DNA of 10,485 bases. Origin: Candidatus Sulfopaludibacter sp. SbA3 (GTDB lineage Bacteria; Acidobacteriota; Terriglobia; Bryobacterales; Bryobacteraceae). The position numbers and the translations under genes are program-made. The notes under the pieces are model-generated. The model saw only the letters and a program-made list of their open reading frames with translations, searched no databases and had not been told where the DNA came from. The stretch covers positions 1-10,485 of the forward strand of contig CAMDKT010000153.1 in assembly GCA_945900935.1 (NCBI GenBank). The letters are read 5' to 3'. Every line of letters begins with the position of its first letter. The stretch's first letter is position 1. This document shows, in pieces, positions 6,418 to 10,485 of the stretch.

Positions 6418-7698
6418 ATGGATTCGACTAGCATATCGCGCAGATCCCTCCTCAATCGCTACAGCGCCGCGACCACAGCCGCGGCCTTCCAGATTATTCG
6501 CCCCGAATTGGTGCGCGGGCAAGGCAAAGAAAAGCTCCGGGCCGGGCTGGTGGGTTTCGGCGGCCGAGGGCGCCAAGCCATTGTCGACCACCTGAAGGGC
6601 ACAGAAAACACCGAGGTCGTCGCCGCCGCCGACATCTTCGAAGACAAGCTGGAATCCAATCTGCGCTGGCTGCGGGAAGAGCCCCGGAACGCCGATATCC
6701 GCGACCGCGTGAAGATAGATCCCGACAAACGGTTCGTCGGTTTTGACGCCTACAAAAAACTGCTGAAAACCGACATCGACATCGTGTTCCTGGCCACGCC
6801 GCCCGGCTACCGGCCGGAGCATTTTGAGGCAGCCGTGGAAGCGAAGAAGCACGTGTTCTGCGAGAAGCCGTTCGGAACCGATCCGGCGGGCGTGCGTCGA
6901 TTCATGGCGGCGGCGAAAAAGTCGGAAGAATTGAAACTAACCGTCGTCAGCGGCGCGCAGCGCCGGTTTGACCGCAAGTACATGGAGACGTTTGACCGGA
7001 TTAAGAACGGCGCGATTGGCGATATCGCCGCCGGATACGCCTACTGGGTTGGGAACCCGGTAATCCAGCAGAAGGCCCGCGACGCCAAATGGGGCGACAT
7101 GACGTGGCAGCACCGCGCCTGGTACAGTTTCGTCTGGATTTGCGGCGATCAGGTAGTGGAGCAGCACCTGCACAATATTGATGTCATGAACTGGTTCATG
7201 GGCGCGCATCCGTCGAAAGTCGTGGCTACTGGCGGGCGCTGCTGGCGGCCCGGCGATGACATCTACGGCAATATCTACGATCACATCTCGGCCGATTTCG
7301 AGTACCCGAACGGCGTGCGGCTATCGAGCAACTGCCGCCAGTTCCCGGCCGGTCAACAGATCCATCGCAAGATCGGCGAACTGCTGGTGGGGTCAAAAGG
7401 TAAGAGCAACTGCAATGATCTGGCCGGTCCGGGGCCGAACATCAATCCGTACGTCGCTGAGCACACAGCCTTGGCGAAATCGATTCGCGGCGATGGGCCG
7501 TATGTGAATCACGCGATGGCTGTCGCCGAAAGCACTTTGACATGCATCATGGCACGGGAATCGGCTTATTCGGGTCAGGAAATCACATGGGAACAGGCGA
7601 TGAACTCAACTTTGGATTTGCAGCCGAAGGAGTTTGGTTACGACGTTAAGATGGACGTGACGCCGCTGCCGCAGCCTGGGGTTTATAAGTTCGTGTAG
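6418..7698 (+). CDS. Tat-exported Gfo/Idh/MocA family NAD(P)-dependent oxidoreductase
   Basis: 426 residues from ATG 6418. The frame stays open upstream to 6175, but that stretch lies inside the divergent gene, and the 6418 start alone gives a proper Tat signal: SISRRSLLNR (twin Arg 8-9) followed by the hydrophobic YSAATTAAAF stretch. The Rossmann motif GLVGFGGRGRQ is at 43-53; HVFCEKPFGTDP (145-156) holds the EKP catalytic lysine; the C-terminal domain has GDQVVEQHLHNIDVMNWF (243-260) with His252 and Asp255 in the usual catalytic helix. The family oxidises or reduces sugars, inositols and related polyols with tightly bound NAD(P). Export through Tat fits folding with cofactor before secretion, as known for Zymomonas glucose-fructose oxidoreductase. 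Substrate unknown. It is divergent from the DapA-like lyase, so a role in the same sugar-acid pathway is possible but unproven. Confidence 0.92.
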   Translation: MDSTSISRRSLLNRYSAATTAAAFQIIRPELVRGQGKEKLRAGLVGFGGRGRQAIVDHLKGTENTEVVAAADIFEDKLESNLRWLREEPRNADIRDRVKIDPDKRFVGFDAYKKLLKTDIDIVFLATPPGYRPEHFEAAVEAKKHVFCEKPFGTDPAGVRRFMAAAKKSEELKLTVVSGAQRRFDRKYMETFDRIKNGAIGDIAAGYAYWVGNPVIQQKARDAKWGDMTWQHRAWYSFVWICGDQVVEQHLHNIDVMNWFMGAHPSKVVATGGRCWRPGDDIYGNIYDHISADFEYPNGVRLSSNCRQFPAGQQIHRKIGELLVGSKGKSNCNDLAGPGPNINPYVAEHTALAKSIRGDGPYVNHAMAVAESTLTCIMARESAYSGQEITWEQAMNSTLDLQPKEFGYDVKMDVTPLPQPGVYKFV

Positions 7699-7716
7699 AC
7701 CTGTGTAAAATTCGCG

Positions 7717-7736
7717 GCGAAGCGCATTCGCGTTTT
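7717..7736 (+). terminator. Weak candidate intrinsic terminator
   Basis: A 5-bp GCGAA/TTCGC stem with a 5-base loop is followed by G and TTTT, in the 45 bp after the oxidoreductase stop. The stem is short and has a competing alternative pairing (TTCG/CGAA at 7711-7721), so the call is tentative. Confidence 0.3.
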
Positions 7737-7743
7737 AAGAGAC

Positions 7744-8267
7744 ATGAGAAATATATTTCTATTGCTGGCAACGGGACTGGCACAGGCCCAGTATTTTCCC
7801 CTGGAAGTTGGGAACCAATGGATTTACCGCGTCGCGGAGGTTTTGCGGGCGGAAATCGCCGATGGGACCGAGTCGATGTGGGCCGATTTCAACGCGGCCG
7901 AGGGGACATCGTATCCCACGGCCTTCGATACCTGCACGGGGCGCGGGCGCGTCGAAAAACGGGATGCGCCGGTGGAAATACTGGACCGGATTTGGGCAAG
8001 CGGAATCCAGATTAGTTATAGCGCGACGAATTGCGCCGATGCCGACGTGACTGATGACCTCTAGTTACAAGCTTGCGTACGCGCGCGGTTATCAGCCTGC
8101 GCATGGCGCTCGAGAATTGGACCCGCGGTCCGCTCCAACTCCGATTCCTCAGCGGGCAATTATTCGACTTCGCCATTCGCGACGCTTCGGGCGGGACCGT
8201 GTATTTCTGGTCGGCGAATAATCTGTTTACCGCCGAGGTCCGGGAACTCACGGTGGCGGAGAGGTAA
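7744..8267 (+). pseudogene. Decayed secreted protein with BsuPI (proteinase-inhibitor-like) C-terminal domain
   Basis: Pieces of one protein appear in three frames. Frame of 7744: signal peptide MRNIFLLLATGLAQA, then QYFPLEVGNQWIYRV and ATNCADADVTDDL, ending at TAG 8062-8064. Next frame, 8063-8086: SYKLAYAR. Third frame, from about 8073 to the stop at 8265-8267: VISLRMALENWTRG, LQLRFLSGQLFDFAIRDASG and GTVYFWSANNLFTAEV. The last block matches the BsuPI domain pattern (N-x-T...L.F.SGQ..DF.V.D..G..V..WS....F). From memory, intact acidobacterial proteins starting YFPL-x-VGNQW also carry a Y-D-L-V-Y-A-R segment and end in a BsuPI domain; here the spacing between blocks is much too short, suggesting internal deletions as well as frameshifts. 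Alternatively 7744-8064 may be read as a short 106-residue hypothetical secreted protein, with 8073-8267 as a separate fragment. BsuPI domains were first known from a Bacillus intracellular proteinase inhibitor. Confidence 0.68.
8258..8264 (+). promoter_or_regulatory. Shine-Dalgarno pointing to ATG 8269 rather than TTG 8277
   Basis: GGAGAGG is followed after 4 nt (TAAA, which includes the end of the upstream frame) by ATG 8269. That ATG opens a 12-codon frame ending in TAA, out of frame with the transporter. The transporter's own TTG 8277 has AAGGA directly abutting it, too close to work well. Confidence 0.45.
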
Positions 8268-8276
8268 AATGAAGGA

Positions 8277-9206
8277 TTGCGAGAAAACACCGGAGCCGCG
8301 CCCGTAAGTGAACCAATCGGGCTGCGAACGTTCCTGCTGGCCGTCTTGGTGTCCATCCTTTGGGGAGGCAATCTTGTCTCCATTCGCGTCGGCGTGGACA
8401 GTGTGCCGCCGCTTTGGAGCGCGTTCTGGCGCATGGCGGTGGGAACGGTGCTCGTCACTGGATGGGCGCTTTCCCGCGGTGTTTCCATCCGGCCGGCACC
8501 CGGCGAGTGGAAATCGCTGTTCTATTTAGGTGTGCTGTTTACCGTGCAAATCGGACTGCTGAATACGGCGGCGGCGATGACCTCGCCATCGTACGGCGTG
8601 GTGATCCTGAACTCGTACGCGGTCTTCGCCAACATTGTCGGCCACTTCTGGCGAGGACCGCGACTGGAGGACAAGCTGACCGGAATGCGTGTTCTGGGAC
8701 TGTGCGTAGCGATTGCCGGGCTGAGTGTGTTGACCATGGGACAGGCGCCGGGAACGCTGGCGCCGCGGCCGTTGTTGGGAAATATACTCATGGTGCTTTC
8801 GGCGTTTTTGCTGGGTTACCGGCAGGTCTATACGCGATGGCTGGTGCAGAGTGTGGACCCTGTGCGGACGGTGATCTGGCAAATGGCGTGGTCGGTACCG
8901 CTGTTCTTTCTGATCGCCGTGGTGTCTGAACCAATGGTTCATGGCCACGTGACGTGGCAGGCGTTGACGGCGATCGGCTACCAGGGATTTGTTGTGGCGG
9001 GAATCTGTTTCATCGTCTGGACGGAACTATTGCGAAAGCACTCGGCCGGGACGCTGTCGATGTTCTCGTTCCTGGTGCCGGTGGCGGGGATCGCGCTCAG
9101 CGGATGGATCTTTGGCGAACCGCTGACTCCAGGCCTGCTGATTGGCGGGCTGTTGGCGCTGGCAGGCGTGTACATTGTTACGCGCGTGAGTGGTTCGGTG
9201 GTATAA
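8277..9206 (+). CDS. DMT superfamily (EamA family) transporter
   Basis: 309 residues from TTG 8277, the most upstream start in frame after the stop at 8265-8267. Two EamA repeats (about 18-153 and 167-303) give about ten membrane helices. Typical marks: SILWGGNLVSIRVG (27-40) with PPLWSAFWRMAVGT at the start of helix 2, and IFGEPLTPGLLIGGLLALAG (278-297) at the end of the second repeat. The family exports amino acids, sugars or other small metabolites across the inner membrane; the substrate cannot be read from sequence. The start is uncertain: a better Shine-Dalgarno serves ATG 8269 in another frame, whose 12 codons could be a former N-terminus displaced by a single-base indel. The rest of the frame is intact over 900 bp, so the gene is called functional. 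It lies between two pseudogenes; the upstream broken gene ends 9 bp before it. Confidence 0.88.
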   Translation: MRENTGAAPVSEPIGLRTFLLAVLVSILWGGNLVSIRVGVDSVPPLWSAFWRMAVGTVLVTGWALSRGVSIRPAPGEWKSLFYLGVLFTVQIGLLNTAAAMTSPSYGVVILNSYAVFANIVGHFWRGPRLEDKLTGMRVLGLCVAIAGLSVLTMGQAPGTLAPRPLLGNILMVLSAFLLGYRQVYTRWLVQSVDPVRTVIWQMAWSVPLFFLIAVVSEPMVHGHVTWQALTAIGYQGFVVAGICFIVWTELLRKHSAGTLSMFSFLVPVAGIALSGWIFGEPLTPGLLIGGLLALAGVYIVTRVSGSVV

Positions 9207-9215
9207 GATACGGGC

Positions 9216-9996
9216 ATGGTTCGAATAACCCTGGTGGCGCTGTCGGAAACGCGGCGGACGTAAGGTCGAAGACAACCTTCGGCATGCTGATGGCGGGCGG
9301 CGGAAAGAGCGACGACGCGTCCTTCCGCTGGTTCCTCGCGCGGGTCGGCGGCGGCGATGTTGTCGTGTTGCGCGCCTCCGGTACTGGCAGCTATAACTTG
9401 TATTTCCTGGGGCTTGCCAATCTCGATTCCGTGGAGACGATCGTGTTCAAATCCGCGCGACCAATGGAACTATGTTCGCCACTGGAGTAACACGCCCGTG
9501 GCGACGGCGCTGAACGACGCGATCCGGCGGAGCGTCCCGGTAGGCGGCACTAGCGCCGGGTTGGCGATATTGGGCGAATTCTCGTTCTCCGCCAAGCACG
9601 ATACCGTTACCAGGGCCACGGCTCTCGCCGAACCGTTTCATGCAAAAGTAACGGTGCACAAAGGGTTACTACGCATTCCGATGATGGACTGCCTGATCAC
9701 CGGCAGCCACTTCGCCAAACGCGACCGTATGGGGCGCTTGTTGGTTTTTCTGGGACGAATTCACAGCGAGAATGCTTGTGTCGATGTGCGCGGGATCGGG
9801 ATTGATGAGCGCGCCGCTGTGACGTTCGACGAAAATGGCCAGAGTGCGACCGGGACAAGCCGCCGATATTCCGTCAATGGACGTAGCGGCGGTACCCAGC
9901 GGCGCTCGATTCGATTGGAAGAAATGGGCCCGGGCGGCGGGCAACACTTATCAACTGCGCGTTGAGGCCGGAGTTGTGAAATCGTCGGCAAGTTGA
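9216..9996 (+). pseudogene. Decayed S51 (cyanophycinase-like) peptidase
   Basis: Segments of one peptidase S51-like protein are spread over frames. ATG 9216 (MVRITLVALSE) may be the old signal-peptide start and stops at 9261-9263. A second frame reads GNAADVRSKTTFG, GMLMAGGGKSDDASFRWFLA, GGGDVVVLRASGTGSY and SVETIVFKSAR up to about 9458. The third frame continues RDQWNYVRHWSNTPVATALN, the nucleophile motif VPVGGTSAGLAILGEF (Ser codon 9552-9554), SHFAKRDRMGRLL and VDVRGIGIDERAAVTFDENG. The probable original C-terminus, GARFDWKKWARAAG then NTYQLRVEAGVV, is in yet another frame, ending at TGA 9994-9996. Compared with what I recall of the family, about 20-25 residues are missing at the junction near 9455, just before where a GGDQ motif would begin. 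S51 enzymes are Ser peptidases acting on cyanophycin or aspartyl dipeptides. The longest surviving frame (9357-9965, 202 codons) lacks a sensible N-terminus. Confidence 0.78.
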
Positions 9997-10023
9997 ACCT
10001 ACGGGTCCCAATAACGTCATAAT
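9993..10023 (+). promoter_or_regulatory. Candidate sigma-70 promoter for the S55 peptidase gene
   Basis: TTGAAC (9993-9998) and CATAAT (10018-10023) resemble -35 and -10 boxes, separated by 19 bp, which is longer than the ideal 17. The locally AT-rich stretch (10011-10028) stands out in this GC-rich sequence and lies about 60 bp before ATG 10084, after the stop of the decayed S51 gene. Confidence 0.35.
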
Positions 10024-10083
10024 ATATGCAGTCCCCGACAGTGTCGTAACCATGGGGACCCTTTCCCCAAAAACTGAGGCCAA

Positions 10084-10485
10084 ATGATTTTCCGGCTCGC
10101 CGCGGCTTGTGCCGTACTTGTGTCCGTTGCGATGGCGCAGACCCCCTTGACAATGGAGCGCCCGCGCATTGGAAAGCCACCGATCCTCCCCGTCTCCGAA
10201 GTGAAAAAGGGAATGAAGGCGATCGCCTGGACCGTCTTTGAGGGGACCGAGCCGGAGGCCGTTCCGGTGGAAATCATTGGCGTCTGGAAGAACGCCAACG
10301 GCCCCAAAGCCGATGTCATTCTGGGCCGCATGGGCGGCAAGGCGGAGCGCACAAACGTCGCGGGCGGCATGAGCGGCAGCCCGGTTTATGTGGACGGCAA
10401 GTTGATCGGCGCCATCGCGCTGCGGCTGAGTTTTTTCTCGCCGGACGCCATCTGCGGCATTACGCCCATCGAGAGCATGTTGGAA
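10084..10485 (+). CDS. Secreted SpoIVB-type (S55) serine peptidase domain protein, N-terminal part
   Basis: The frame starts at ATG 10084 and is still open at the right edge (134 codons seen). Residues 1-18 are a signal peptide (MIFRLAAACAVLVSVAMA, cleavage before Gln19). Residues 43-132 resemble the N-terminal half of the SpoIVB peptidase S55 domain: KGMKAIAWTVFEGTEPEAVP, EIIGVWKN, ILGRMGG, then the nucleophile motif VAGGMSGSPVYVDGKLIGAI (92-111) with Ser97 corresponding to the serine in SpoIVB GMSGSP, and ICGITPIESML (123-133). In Bacillus, SpoIVB is a sporulation signalling protease; Acidobacteria carry longer secreted proteins with the same domain and no known sporulation role, so only the peptidase fold is proposed. 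GAGG precedes the ATG by 4 nt. ATG 10084 gives the complete signal peptide, which supports this start. Confidence 0.85.
   Translation, partial: MIFRLAAACAVLVSVAMAQTPLTMERPRIGKPPILPVSEVKKGMKAIAWTVFEGTEPEAVPVEIIGVWKNANGPKADVILGRMGGKAERTNVAGGMSGSPVYVDGKLIGAIALRLSFFSPDAICGITPIESMLE

Noticed and set aside
5802..6431. 209-codon plus-strand frame
   Set aside because: Antisense shadow of the DapA-like gene, with low-complexity Gly/Arg/His-rich composition and no family motif.
6328..6852. 174-codon minus-strand frame
   Set aside because: Antisense to the oxidoreductase N-terminal region with no recognisable motif.
8360..8929. 189-codon plus-strand frame inside the transporter gene
   Set aside because: Alternative frame with no hydrophobic helices; the transporter frame has clear membrane periodicity.
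8954..9490. 178-codon plus-strand frame treated as a gene
   Set aside because: Its first half is a shadow of the transporter; only its second half (from about 9236) is meaningful, as the N-terminal piece of the broken S51 gene.
9761..10180. 139-codon minus-strand frame
   Set aside because: Runs across the S51 remains and the start of the S55 gene without any signal peptide or domain.
1..10485. Defence island, CRISPR, retron, integrase or other new multi-gene system
   Set aside because: No spaced repeats, recombinase, reverse transcriptase, nuclease or toxin-antitoxin signature was found on either strand; the genes are metabolic, signalling and secreted-protein families.

Overview
The window is chromosomal DNA from a moderately GC-rich bacterium. 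The gene content fits an Acidobacterium of the Solibacter/Bryobacter type: a hydroxysqualene-dehydroxylase-like enzyme (hopanoid pathway), a Tat-tagged Gfo/Idh/MocA oxidoreductase, a secreted SpoIVB-type (S55) peptidase, and decayed secreted proteins of kinds I associate with that group. This taxonomic call is inference. No rRNA, tRNA, CRISPR array, insertion sequence or prophage gene was seen.

Layout. 1-647 (+): the 3' end of an HpnE-like FAD enzyme, then a small secreted regulatory-domain-like protein. 652-1974 (-): a tight pyrD-ridA pair. 2017-4032 (+): a hybrid sensor histidine kinase with HAMP, HisKA, HATPase and receiver domains, ending in an HPt-like domain that has lost its phospho-accepting histidine. 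4029-6344 (-): a two-gene unit in which a DapA-superfamily lyase is followed 3 bp later by a group II PLP-dependent amino-acid decarboxylase; its last stop codon overlaps the kinase stop. 6418-7698 (+): a divergent Tat-exported Gfo/Idh/MocA oxidoreductase.

7744-9996 (+) is a zone of gene decay. A secreted BsuPI-domain protein gene broken over three reading frames and an S51 (cyanophycinase-like) peptidase gene with deletion and frameshifts flank a DMT/EamA transporter whose own start is ambiguous. At 10084 a secreted SpoIVB-type S55 serine peptidase begins and runs off the right edge.

Functionally the window is mostly housekeeping and accessory metabolism: pyrimidine synthesis with enamine/imine clean-up, a probable small catabolic or amine-forming operon, an extracytoplasmic oxidoreductase, one signalling protein and one exporter. 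I found no convincing new multi-gene system. The points most worth a second look are the DapA-like enzyme that lacks the DHDPS active-site residues and is coupled to an amino-acid decarboxylase, the dead HPt domain, and the two pseudogenes.
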